A stretch of DNA of 64,000 nt from Pseudomonas sp. MM223. Its GTDB lineage: Bacteria > Pseudomonadota > Gammaproteobacteria > Pseudomonadales > Pseudomonadaceae. The position numbers were made by a program, and so were the translations under genes. The stretch is from contig OX352322.1 in NCBI GenBank assembly GCA_947090765.1, forward strand, positions 1,445,501-1,509,500. Direction: 5' to 3'. Under the pieces are notes generated by a model. It was not told where the DNA came from, searched no databases, and worked only from the letters and a program-made list of their open reading frames with translations. Each line of letters begins with the position of its first letter. Within the stretch, counting starts at the first letter, position 1. Shown piece after piece: positions 52,951 to 64,000 of the stretch.

Positions 52951-52972
52951 CCCCTGACCAATCGGTCAGGGG
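52951..52972 (+). terminator. hairpin between kdsA and eno
   Basis: CCCCTGACC-AATC-GGTCAGGGG, perfect 9-bp arms and a 4-base loop, 34 bases after kdsA. No U-run follows, so it may be a Rho-aided stop or a pausing site rather than a full intrinsic terminator. Confidence 0.55.
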
Positions 52973-53036
52973 CTCCCTTCACCCGGCCTGCCCACTGCAA
53001 GTTCGCCTGGTGAACGGCAAGAATTTCTTAAGCTAA

Positions 53037-54359
<1,323 letters not shown>

Positions 54360-54442
54360 GCAAGAGATGGTAAAAAGACAGCAGCCGGAGCTGTAGGAAC
54401 GTTCGTACTGAACTTTACTGCGTTCCAACGGGTTTCTGTCTA

Positions 54443-54468
54443 CGAAGCCTGGCCTCGGCCAGGCTTCG
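54443..54468 (+). terminator. hairpin after eno
   Basis: CGAAGCCTGGCC pairs with GGCCAGGCTTCG around a minimal loop, 83 bases after the eno stop and 59 before ftsB. It is a strong GC-rich hairpin without a clear T-run. Confidence 0.6.
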
Positions 54469-54527
54469 TGCTATTCGAGACCCCGAAATGCATAGTGTGC
54501 GGCGGTCTTTTTAACCTGGATACCTAG

Positions 54528-54808
54528 ATGCGCAGTCCTTATTGGTTGTTCCTCGTCCTGCTCCTGCTGCTGGGTGGCCTGCAGTACCGCCTGTGGGTGG
54601 GTAATGGCAGCCTGGCGCAAGTGACCGAGCTGAAGCAGCAGATTGCCGAGCAGCATGCCGAGAACGAGCGCTTGCTTGAGCGTAACCGTGTGCTCGATGC
54701 CGAAGTGCTAGAGCTGAAAAAGGCATGGAGACCGTTGAAGAGCGGGCTCGCCACGAATTGGGAATGGTCAAAGAGGGCGAAACCCTCTTCCAGTTGCCAC
54801 AGAAATGA
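54528..54808 (+). pseudogene. ftsB: ftsB, cell division protein (frameshifted as sequenced near 54717-54723)
   Basis: Small bitopic divisome protein that joins FtsL and FtsQ to activate septal peptidoglycan synthesis. The N-terminal YWLFLVLLLLLGGLQYRLW is the TM helix, and the coiled coil VTELKQQIAEQHAENERLL follows. After LELKK the frame is lost: the DNA has CTGAAAAAGGCATGG. One more G (or A) would read LKKGMETVEERARHELGMVK and end at TGA 54806-54808, giving 93 aa, the family length. That stop overlaps the ispD ATG (ATGA), the normal coupling. Because ftsB is essential, a sequencing error in the A5G2 tract is the likely cause. Confidence 0.93.
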
Positions 54809-55512
54809 TCGATACCTTGCCGGCCTTCTGGGCCGTGATTCCTGCTGCGGGCGTTGGTGCCCGCATGGCTGCCGACCGCCCCAAGCAATACCTGGAGTTG
54901 GCCGGGCAGACCCTTCTCGAGCACAGCCTCGACTGTTTTCTTGGCCACCCTGCGCTCAAGGGCGTGGTGGTCAGCATTGCTGAAGATGACCCTTACTGGC
55001 CGGCCCTGCGTTGCGCCAGCGACTCGCGTATCCAGCGCGCGACGGGCGGGCGTGAGCGCGCCGACTCGGTGCTCAACGCTTTGCTGTTGCTGCATGCCCA
55101 GGGGGCCTCGGACAGCGACTGGGTGCTGGTGCACGATGCTGCGCGGCCGAACCTTGCGCGCAGCGACCTGGACAAGTTGTTGTCGGAGCTGGCAGACGAC
55201 CCGGTGGGCGGCCTGCTGGCCGTGCCGGCGCGTGACACCCTCAAGCGTGCCGGCAGCAATGGTCGGGTCAGCGCTACGGTGGACCGCAGCACTATCTGGC
55301 AGGCGTACACGCCGCAGATGTTCCGCCTTGGGGCGCTGCACCGGGCGCTGGCCGAGTGCCTGGTGTCGGACGTGGTGGTGACCGATGAGGCCTCTGCCAT
55401 CGAATGGTCCGGCCAGGCGCCGCGGCTGGTGGAAGGGCGCAGTGACAACATCAAGGTCACCCGGCCCGAAGACCTGGAGTGGCTGCGCCAGCGCTGGGCG
55501 GGTAGACGCTGA
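54805..55512 (+). CDS. ispD: 2-C-methyl-D-erythritol 4-phosphate cytidylyltransferase
   Basis: A 235-aa MEP-pathway enzyme that joins MEP to CTP. IPAAGVGARMAADRPKQYLE is the CTP-binding loop (residues about 11-30). RERADSVLNAL and LVHDAARPNL contain the conserved Arg and Asp residues, and TVDRSTIWQAYTPQMF follows. It overlaps the end of ftsB, the usual order in gammaproteobacteria. Here ispF is separated from it by the LysR-frmA-fghA group. Confidence 0.95.
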   Translation: MIDTLPAFWAVIPAAGVGARMAADRPKQYLELAGQTLLEHSLDCFLGHPALKGVVVSIAEDDPYWPALRCASDSRIQRATGGRERADSVLNALLLLHAQGASDSDWVLVHDAARPNLARSDLDKLLSELADDPVGGLLAVPARDTLKRAGSNGRVSATVDRSTIWQAYTPQMFRLGALHRALAECLVSDVVVTDEASAIEWSGQAPRLVEGRSDNIKVTRPEDLEWLRQRWAGRR

Positions 55513-55515
55513 TAT

Positions 55516-55625
55516 CGCTGGGACCGCTGCGCGGTCCTTTCGCGGCACAAGGCCGCTCCTACAGGGAGTCGCGATCACCTGTAGGAGCGGCCTTGTGCCG
55601 CGAAAGCGCCGCATAGCGGCCCCGG
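55516..55625. repeat. REP/BIME palindrome pair (type 2)
   Basis: TTTCGCGGCACAAGGCCGCT and CTACAG with an inverted copy GTAGGAGCGGCCTTGTGCCG, the same core as the element at 14230 and related to 58642. It lies between ispD and the convergent LysR gene. Confidence 0.88.
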
Positions 55626-55632
55626 CAAACCA

Positions 55633-56529
55633 TCAGATAACCCGGTATTCCGGCAACCCCGCCAACCCTTCTTTCAGGTAATCCACCAAACGGCGCACCT
55701 TCGGCGACAGATGCCGCTGCTGCGGATACAACGCCCACACTGCCGTATTTGGCGGCTGGTGCGCCTCCAACAGCGACACCAGCGCACCACTGTTCAGGTG
55801 CTCCAGCACGTAATAATCCGGCAACTGGCACAACCCTATGCCTTGCAACGCCGCATCCAGCACGGCCTGGCCACTGTTGCAACGCCAGTTGCCCTGTATC
55901 CGTTGGCTGATCTCGCGGCCGTCCTGTTGCAGCGCCCACAAGTCCGAACTGCCCACCAGGCAGTTATGTCGCGCCAGTTCCGACAGGCTGTGCGGCCGGC
56001 CATAACGTTCCAGATAGGCTGGCGAGGCGCACAGGTACATGCGCCGTGGCGCCAGGCGAGTGGCCACCAGTCGGGAGTCAGCCAAGCGGCCCAGGCGGAT
56101 GGCCAGGTCCATGCCTTCATGCAGCAGGTCGAGGGTGTGGTTGCTCAGTTCCACATCCACTCGCAACTGTGGGTATAACGCCATGAACCGTGTCACCAGC
56201 GGCACGATGAAGCGCTCGCCATAAGCGACCGCGCAGGTCATGCGCAGCAACCCCTTGGGTTCGCTGGCCAGGTCACCCATGGCGCGCAGGGCTTCCTCAC
56301 GGCCATCCTGCAGGCGTTGGCAATGCTGCAAAAAGGTCTGCCCGGCTTCGCTCAGGGTTACCCGGCGGGTGCTGCGGTACAGCAGGCGCGTCTGCAGGCG
56401 CTCCTCCAGCCGGGCGATTTGGCGGCTGATGTGCGACGAGGAAACCCCCAGGCGTTCGGCAGCTGCCGTGAACTGGCCCGATTCGGCCACGGCGACGAAT
56501 TCATCAATGCCTTCCCAGCGGCTGCTCAT
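55633..56529 (-). CDS. LysR-family transcriptional regulator
   Basis: A 298-aa LTTR. The N-terminal winged HTH is FVAVAESGQFTAAAERLGVS followed by SSHISRQIARLEERLQTRLL and the RRVTLSEAGQTF wing; the effector domain covers about residues 90-295 (GLLRMTCAVAYGERFIVPLV). It is the CrgA/AaeR-like branch by its N-terminal sequence. It is divergent from frmA-fghA with a 107-base shared gap, so control of formaldehyde detoxification is likely by position; the effector is unknown. Confidence 0.9.
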   Translation of the reverse strand: MSSRWEGIDEFVAVAESGQFTAAAERLGVSSSHISRQIARLEERLQTRLLYRSTRRVTLSEAGQTFLQHCQRLQDGREEALRAMGDLASEPKGLLRMTCAVAYGERFIVPLVTRFMALYPQLRVDVELSNHTLDLLHEGMDLAIRLGRLADSRLVATRLAPRRMYLCASPAYLERYGRPHSLSELARHNCLVGSSDLWALQQDGREISQRIQGNWRCNSGQAVLDAALQGIGLCQLPDYYVLEHLNSGALVSLLEAHQPPNTAVWALYPQQRHLSPKVRRLVDYLKEGLAGLPEYRVI

Positions 56530-56552
56530 GGATTATCCCTGTGTGGCAATAA

Positions 56553-57749
<1,197 letters not shown>

Positions 57750-57757
57750 GGTACGCC

Positions 57758-58612
57758 ATGAGCCTGGATAACATCTCTTGCCAGAAGAGCTTCGGCGGCT
57801 GGCACAAGCGTTACCGGCATCACTCCAAGGTGCTGGGCTGCGACATGGTGTTTGCCGTGTACCTGCCACCGCAGGCCGAGCAGGGCGAGAAGCTGCCGGT
57901 GCTGTACTGGCTTAGCGGCCTTACCTGCACCGATGAGAACTTCATGCAGAAGGCCGGCGCCCAGCGCATGGCCGCAGAGCTTGGGCTGATCATCGTGGCA
58001 CCCGACACCAGCCCGCGTGGCGAGCAGGTGCCGGGCGATCCGGACGGCGCCTGGGACTTCGGCCTGGGGGCCGGCTTCTACCTCAATGCCACCCAGCAAC
58101 CCTGGGCCCAGCACTACCGCATGCACGACTATGTGGTAGAGGAGTTGCCGGCGCTGATCGAGGCGCACTTCCCGGCATCGGGCGAGCGCAGCATCAGTGG
58201 CCACTCCATGGGTGGGCATGGCGCACTGGTGTGCGCTTTGCGCAACCCGGGGCGCTACCGTTCGGTATCGGCGTTTTCGCCGATCAGCAACCCGATGGAT
58301 TGCCCGTGGGGCGAGAAGGCCTTCAGCCGCTACCTGGGTGAAGACCGGGCGCGCTGGCGCGAGTGGGATGCCAGCGTGCTGCTGGCTGAAACCCCAGCTG
58401 GCGAGTGCCCGCCATTGCTGGTTGACCAGGGTGACCGTGACGACTTCCTCGAAAAGCAGCTCAAGCCTGAAGCGCTGGAGCAGGCGGCGCGCAAAGGGGG
58501 CCATGAAATGACCCTGCGTCTGCAGCCGGGCTATGACCATAGCTACTACTTCATTGCCAGCTTCATCGAGGAGCACCTGCGCCATCATGCGGTGGCACTG
58601 GGCCGGGGTTAA
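57758..58612 (+). CDS. fghA: S-formylglutathione hydrolase
   Basis: A 284-aa serine hydrolase (esterase D family) that releases formate and glutathione from S-formylglutathione, completing the frmA pathway. [17 protein letters not shown] holds the nucleophile Ser (about residue 147), [11 protein letters not shown] the Asp region and [12 protein letters not shown] the catalytic His (about 260). [19 protein letters not shown] is the expected N-terminus. It is translated from the same mRNA as frmA. Confidence 0.94.
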   Translation: MSLDNISCQKSFGGWHKRYRHHSKVLGCDMVFAVYLPPQAEQGEKLPVLYWLSGLTCTDENFMQKAGAQRMAAELGLIIVAPDTSPRGEQVPGDPDGAWDFGLGAGFYLNATQQPWAQHYRMHDYVVEELPALIEAHFPASGERSISGHSMGGHGALVCALRNPGRYRSVSAFSPISNPMDCPWGEKAFSRYLGEDRARWREWDASVLLAETPAGECPPLLVDQGDRDDFLEKQLKPEALEQAARKGGHEMTLRLQPGYDHSYYFIASFIEEHLRHHAVALGRG

Positions 58613-58641
58613 CGCATAACTGCGGTGTTTGCCTCATCGCC

Positions 58642-58758
58642 TGTAGGAGCAGCCTTGTGCTGCGAATGGGCTGCGAAGCAGACCCTGGAGTTTAGCGCTA
58701 TCGCCGATATTGCCGGGGCCGCTTTGCGGCCCATTCGCAGCACAAGGCTGCTCCTACA
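58642..58758. repeat. REP/BIME palindrome pair (type 2, AGC variant)
   Basis: TGTAGGAGCAGCCTTGTGCT and its inverted copy at the far end, with GCGAATGGGC/GCCCATTCGC inner arms and a GGGGCCGCTTTGCGGCCC hairpin between. In contrast to 14230 and 55516, the TGTAGGAG ends point outwards. It fills the fghA-ispF gap. Confidence 0.86.
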
Positions 58759-58823
58759 ACGACGGCCCCAATACCCGCTAAAGCAGGTAGAATCACGCCC
58801 TGACTCATTCAGGGCGTTTTTCT

Positions 58824-59297
58824 ATGCGTATTGGCCATGGCTACGATGTGCACCGTTTCTGCGACGGTGATTTCATTACCCTGGGCGGGGTGCGTATCCC
58901 CCACAAATACGGCCTGCTGGCCCATTCCGACGGCGACGTGCTGCTGCACGCCCTGAGCGATGCCTTGCTGGGCGCTGCGGCGCTGGGCGACATCGGCAAG
59001 CACTTCCCCGACACCGACCCACAATTCAAGGGTGCCGACAGCCGCGTGCTGCTGCGCCATGTGGTCGGCATCGTCAAGGCCAAGGGCTGGAAGGTCGGCA
59101 ATGTCGACGCCACCATCGTCGCCCAGGCGCCGAAGATGGCCCCGCACATCGAGACCATGCGCCAGCTGATCGCCGAAGACCTGCAGGTCGAGCTCGACCA
59201 GGTCAACGTCAAGGCCACCACGACTGAAAAGCTGGGCTTCACCGGCCGTGAGGAAGGGATTGCCGTGCATTCGGTCGCCCTGCTGCTGCCAGCATGA
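58824..59297 (+). CDS. ispF: 2-C-methyl-D-erythritol 2,4-cyclodiphosphate synthase
   Basis: A 157-aa trimeric MEP-pathway enzyme that cyclises CDP-ME 2-phosphate. [12 protein letters not shown] holds the zinc Asp and His; [20 protein letters not shown], then [17 protein letters not shown], and the C-terminal [20 protein letters not shown] complete the signatures. The last four bases overlap truD (ATGA). Confidence 0.96.
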   Translation: MRIGHGYDVHRFCDGDFITLGGVRIPHKYGLLAHSDGDVLLHALSDALLGAAALGDIGKHFPDTDPQFKGADSRVLLRHVVGIVKAKGWKVGNVDATIVAQAPKMAPHIETMRQLIAEDLQVELDQVNVKATTTEKLGFTGREEGIAVHSVALLLPA

Positions 59298-60339
59298 CCG
59301 AACTGGAACTGCTGGGCCCGCGCGCATCGGGCGAACCCTTGGGTACCGCTGTCCTCAAGGCGGTGGCCGAAGACTTCCAGGTCGACGAAGTGCTGGACAT
59401 CCCACTGTCCGGCCAGGGCGAGCACCTGTGGCTGTGGGTTGAAAAGCGTGACCTGAACACCGAAGAGGCTGCCCGCCGGCTGGCGCGTGCCGCAGGCGTG
59501 CCGGTGCGCTCGATCAGCTACGCCGGGCTCAAGGACCGTCAGGCCCTGACCCGCCAGTGGTTCAGCCTGCACCTGCCGGGCAAGGCCGACCCGGACCTGT
59601 CGCGCGCTGAAGATGCCAGCCTGCGCGTGCTCAAGCAGGTACGCCACCAGCGCAAACTGCAGCGTGGCGCGCATTCGGCCAACGGCTTCACCCTGCGTCT
59701 GACGGCCCTGGCTGCCGACCACCAGGCTGTGGATGCACGCCTGGCACAGCTCAAGCAGCACGGTGTGCCCAACTATTTCGGCACCCAGCGCTTCGGCCAT
59801 GGCGGTGGTAACGTCCACGACGCCCTCGACTGGGCCGCACGCAGCGCGTTGCCCGAGCAGCGCAACGTGCGTTCGCGCCTGCTTTCGGCCGGGCGCAGCT
59901 ACCTGTTCAATCAGGTGCTGGCTGCACGCGTCGCCGAAGGTAGCTGGGCGCAGGCCCAGGTCGGCGACCTGCTGGCGTTCACCGACAGCCGTAGCTTCTT
60001 CCCGGCGGGTGAAGCGGAATGTGCCGACCCGCGCCTGGCGATTCTCGACCTGCACCCGACCGGCCCGATGTGGGGCGAGGGCAATTCCCCGTCAGGCGGC
60101 GCAACCGCGCAGCTGGAGAATGCCGTTGGCGCGCGGCAGCCGGCACTTTGCCAGTGGTTGGCCCGGGCGGGCATGGATCACGAACGGCGTATTTTGCGGC
60201 TCCCTATTGGCGGCCTGACATGGCATTATCCCGAGCCTGATATCCTGCAACTGGAATTCGTCCTGCCGGCCGGATGCTTCGCCACCGTAGTGGTGCGCGA
60301 AGTCGTGGATCTGGTGTCGGCAGGGCAGACGGACAGCCC

Positions 60340-60352
<13 letters not shown>
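59294..60352 (+). CDS. truD: tRNA pseudouridine(13) synthase TruD
   Basis: A 352-aa pseudouridine synthase acting on U13 of tRNA-Glu. The catalytic Asp is in [16 protein letters not shown] (about residue 81), the TruD insertion domain follows (about 155-310), and [14 protein letters not shown] is the second core signature. The C-terminus reads [12 protein letters not shown]. It overlaps ispF at its start and surE at its end by 13 bases. Confidence 0.95.
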
Positions 60353-61763
<1,411 letters not shown>

Positions 61764-62002
61764 GCACTGCGTCGAGCAGAGCGTTGTCGGTGTGAGCTGC
61801 GCGGTATTTTTGCGCTAGCGGCGAATTCTTGCAGTTTCGCCCTGTCTATCTGGCGGAGCGAAGCGCTAGCGCATGGCGCGCACTGCGGCTTTGCAACAGC
61901 CTTTTGCATCAGCCTGCCAATACAGGCCGTCTTGGTTATAATTGCAACAATATTGCATTTCTTGTCTTCATTTCGTTTTTCGGCACCATGAGGGGAGCGC
62001 GG

Positions 62003-62860
62003 GTGGGTCACACAGTCATTCGGCAGCGCAAGGACGGGTCGGGTTTCAAGCTTCTGGTGATTGCATTGGCCATGGGCACGCTTCTGGTGGGTTGTTCAAG
62101 CACCAGTAGCACCAGCGCGCGGGTTGTCGACCGCAACAATACCGTGCCCAAGCGCCCGGCAGTGACGTCCGGGCAGTACATCGTCAAGCCGGGTGACACG
62201 CTGTTCTCCATCGCCTTCCGCTATGGTTGGGACTACAAGGAGCTGGCCGCACGCAACGGCATCCCTGCGCCTTATACCATCCGCCCGGGCCAGGCGATTC
62301 GTTTCAGCAGTGGTTCAAGCAGCAGTACCACGGTAGTGTCCAACCCATCCTCGTCGAGCCGCACCACGGTCACGCGGCGGCCTGTGGGGGGCACGCCCAC
62401 GTCGCCTGCCAGCACCAGCAAACCGGCCACATCGGCCCCTTCCACCAGCGCACCGGTGGTTGCCACCGTGCCGGCTGCGGAGCGCGCGGTAGGCGGCTGG
62501 ACCTGGCCTGCCAACGGCGTGCTGATTGGAAAATTCGCTTCAAACGGTAGTTTGAATAAAGGCATTGATATCGCCGGTGATTTGGGACAGCCTGTTTTTG
62601 CTGCGTCTGATGGTGCGGTGGTTTACGCCGGGAGTGGTTTGAGGGGCTACGGCGAGCTGATCATCATCAAACACAGCGATACCTACGTCAGTGCCTACGG
62701 TCACAACCGCAGGCTGTTGGTTCGGGAGGGGCAGCAGGTCAAGGCAGGGCAGTCGATTGCTGAAATGGGGTCTACGGGCACAGATCGGGTGAAGCTGCAT
62801 TTCGAGATTCGCCGCCAGGGCAAACCCGTCGATCCACTCCAGTTCCTGCCACGCCGTTGA
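62003..62860 (+). CDS. nlpD: NlpD-like LysM/M23 lipoprotein
   Basis: A 285-aa lipoprotein that in related bacteria activates an amidase for daughter-cell separation. The signal ends in the lipobox LVGC (cysteine near residue 31), a LysM domain binds peptidoglycan (YIVKPGDTLFSIAFRYGWDY, about 57-76), a Ser/Thr/Pro-rich linker follows, and an M23 (LytM) domain starts about residue 175. The metal site looks degenerate: NKGIDIAGD instead of HxGxD at the first ligand, so it is probably a non-catalytic activator. I use a GTG start with AGGGGAGC upstream; an ATG five codons earlier (61988) is the alternative. In pseudomonads a main rpoS promoter lies within this gene. The 239-base gap to pcm holds a TATAAT at 61937 and no gene. 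Confidence 0.88.
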   Translation: MGHTVIRQRKDGSGFKLLVIALAMGTLLVGCSSTSSTSARVVDRNNTVPKRPAVTSGQYIVKPGDTLFSIAFRYGWDYKELAARNGIPAPYTIRPGQAIRFSSGSSSSTTVVSNPSSSSRTTVTRRPVGGTPTSPASTSKPATSAPSTSAPVVATVPAAERAVGGWTWPANGVLIGKFASNGSLNKGIDIAGDLGQPVFAASDGAVVYAGSGLRGYGELIIIKHSDTYVSAYGHNRRLLVREGQQVKAGQSIAEMGSTGTDRVKLHFEIRRQGKPVDPLQFLPRR

Positions 62861-62937
62861 TCGTTGTACCCGGCCTGTTCCTGTGATGTAGAGGGGACAG
62901 GCTCCAGCGCTGCCAAGGATACAGGTGCCGCTCGAGT

Positions 62938-62953
62938 CTGAGTTCGAACTCAG
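62938..62953 (+). promoter_or_regulatory. 16-bp perfect palindrome just upstream of the rpoS ribosome binding site
   Basis: CTGAGTTCGAACTCAG, capable of forming a 6-bp stem with a TCGA loop in the mRNA. It ends one base before the CAAAGGA Shine-Dalgarno (62955-62960) and 15 bases before the ATG. It could influence rpoS translation or bind a dimeric protein. Confidence 0.55.
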
Positions 62954-62968
62954 CAAAGGACTATAACA

Positions 62969-63976
62969 ATGGCTCTCAGTAAAGAAGTGCCGGAGTTTGA
63001 CATCGACGATGACGTCCTCCTGATGGAGACGGGCATCGTTTTGGAAACGGATGTGGTGTCAGACGAACCTGCTGTATCTTCGGTTCGGACGAGGGCCAAG
63101 TCGGGCTCTTCGCTCAAGCAACACAAGTATATCGATTACACCCGGGCGCTCGACGCCACCCAGCTGTATCTCAACGAGATCGGCTTCTCGCCGCTGCTTT
63201 CGCCGGAAGAGGAAGTGCACTTTGCGCGCCTGTCGCAGAAGGGCGATCCCGCTGGCCGCAAGCGCATGATCGAAAGCAACCTGCGCCTGGTTGTAAAAAT
63301 TGCCCGTCGTTACGTGAACCGCGGCCTGTCGCTGCTCGACCTGATCGAGGAGGGCAACCTTGGGCTGATCCGTGCCGTCGAGAAGTTCGACCCGGAGCGT
63401 GGTTTCCGTTTCTCGACCTATGCGACCTGGTGGATTCGCCAGACCATCGAACGGGCGATCATGAACCAGACCCGCACCATCCGCCTGCCGATCCACGTGG
63501 TCAAGGAGCTGAACGTCTACCTGCGCGCCGCGCGCGAGTTGACCCAGAAACTCGACCACGAACCCTCGCCAGAAGAAATCGCCACGTTGCTGGAAAAGCC
63601 GGTCGCCGAGGTCAAGCGTATGCTCGGCCTGAACGAGCGGGTGTCTTCGGTGGATGTATCGCTTGGCCCGGACTCGGACAAGACCCTGCTCGACACCCTG
63701 ACCGACGATCGCCCAACCGACCCGTGCGAACTGCTGCAGGATGACGACCTGTCGCAGAGCATTGATCAGTGGCTGGGCGAATTGACCGACAAGCAGCGTG
63801 AGGTGGTGGTGCGCCGCTTTGGCCTGCGCGGGCATGAAAGCAGCACCTTGGAAGATGTTGGCCTGGAAATCGGCTTGACCCGGGAACGGGTACGGCAGAT
63901 TCAGGTAGAGGGGCTCAAGCGTCTGCGCGAGATCCTTGAGAAGAACGGCTTGTCCAGCGAGTCGTTGTTCCAGTAG
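62969..63976 (+). CDS. rpoS: RNA polymerase sigma factor RpoS
   Basis: A 335-aa sigma-38, master regulator of stationary phase and stress. Region 1.2 is [20 protein letters not shown]; region 2 contains [20 protein letters not shown] and then [16 protein letters not shown] (core binding and -10 melting); region 3 follows; region 4.2 is [19 protein letters not shown], the -35 HTH. Its acidic N-terminus is typical. The Shine-Dalgarno AAAGGA is well placed. It follows nlpD after 108 bases. The 24 bases after the stop show nothing before the window ends. Confidence 0.98.
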   Translation: MALSKEVPEFDIDDDVLLMETGIVLETDVVSDEPAVSSVRTRAKSGSSLKQHKYIDYTRALDATQLYLNEIGFSPLLSPEEEVHFARLSQKGDPAGRKRMIESNLRLVVKIARRYVNRGLSLLDLIEEGNLGLIRAVEKFDPERGFRFSTYATWWIRQTIERAIMNQTRTIRLPIHVVKELNVYLRAARELTQKLDHEPSPEEIATLLEKPVAEVKRMLGLNERVSSVDVSLGPDSDKTLLDTLTDDRPTDPCELLQDDDLSQSIDQWLGELTDKQREVVVRRFGLRGHESSTLEDVGLEIGLTRERVRQIQVEGLKRLREILEKNGLSSESLFQ

Positions 63977-64000
63977 CGAAGGCTCGTCACATAAGGCGCC

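Noticed and set aside
54400..54445. AlgU-type promoter before ftsB (GAACTT ... TCTGT)
   Set aside because: Spacer of about 19 bases is too long and the -10 is imperfect.
54714..54726. Programmed -1 frameshift in ftsB
   Set aside because: The tract is G-AAA-AAG, not the true A-AAA-AAG slippery heptamer, and FtsB is normally encoded in one frame.

Overview
This 64 kb window is chromosomal core DNA of a fluorescent pseudomonad, most likely the Pseudomonas putida group. The evidence is GC-rich coding sequence, near-textbook gene order around rpsB-tsf-pyrH through lpx-dnaE and pyrG through rpoS, a GraTA-type toxin-antitoxin pair beside a Na+/H+ antiporter and dapC, and at least seven REP/BIME palindromes of the P. 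putida kind. No tRNA, rRNA, CRISPR array, insertion sequence or prophage is visible.

Layout. 1-3.1 kb: two acyl-CoA-dehydrogenase-fold flavoproteins of the SfnB/DszC type, a solitary C-terminal lobe of that fold, and a sigma-54-like promoter, suggesting organosulfur scavenging. 3.2-7.5 kb: an RND efflux pair (lipoprotein adaptor plus permease) with a 16-bp dyad upstream and no local regulator. 7.6-17 kb: envelope and maintenance genes on the minus strand (DUF4197, YbaY-like lipoprotein, plsB, a conserved hypothetical, rlmA, dapE, ndvB) plus a cold-shock gene. 17-21 kb: tcdA with csdE-csdA (tRNA ct6A modification), dapD and an ArsC/YffB-like gene. 21.1-23.6 kb: the graTA-like module and a CPA1 antiporter. 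23.7-28.5 kb: dapC, glnD and map.

28.7-50.2 kb is the large plus-strand macromolecular cluster: rpsB-tsf (translation), pyrH-frr, uppS-cdsA-dxr (lipid carriers and isoprenoids), rseP, bamA-skp (outer-membrane assembly), lpxD-fabZ-lpxA-lpxB (lipid A), rnhB, dnaE, accA and tilS. A small, AT-richer lipoprotein gene on the opposite strand interrupts the series between rnhB and dnaE and is the clearest accessory insertion. 50.2-64 kb: pyrG-kdsA-eno, ftsB-ispD, a LysR regulator divergent from frmA-fghA (formaldehyde detoxification), then ispF-truD-surE-pcm-nlpD-rpoS.

The most important observation concerns sequence quality. Four otherwise well-conserved genes (plsB, ndvB, tilS, ftsB) each carry a single one-base indel. 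Repairing one base restores the C-terminal reading in each case, with total lengths of 828, 865, 427 and 93 aa. FtsB and TilS are normally essential, so uncorrected sequencing or assembly errors are the simplest explanation. Two of the four indels change GAGCTGG to GAGCCTGG. I see no convincing undescribed multi-gene system. The best biological leads are the inserted lipoprotein gene, the sigma-54-linked flavoprotein cluster, and hairpins placed before bamA and rpoS.
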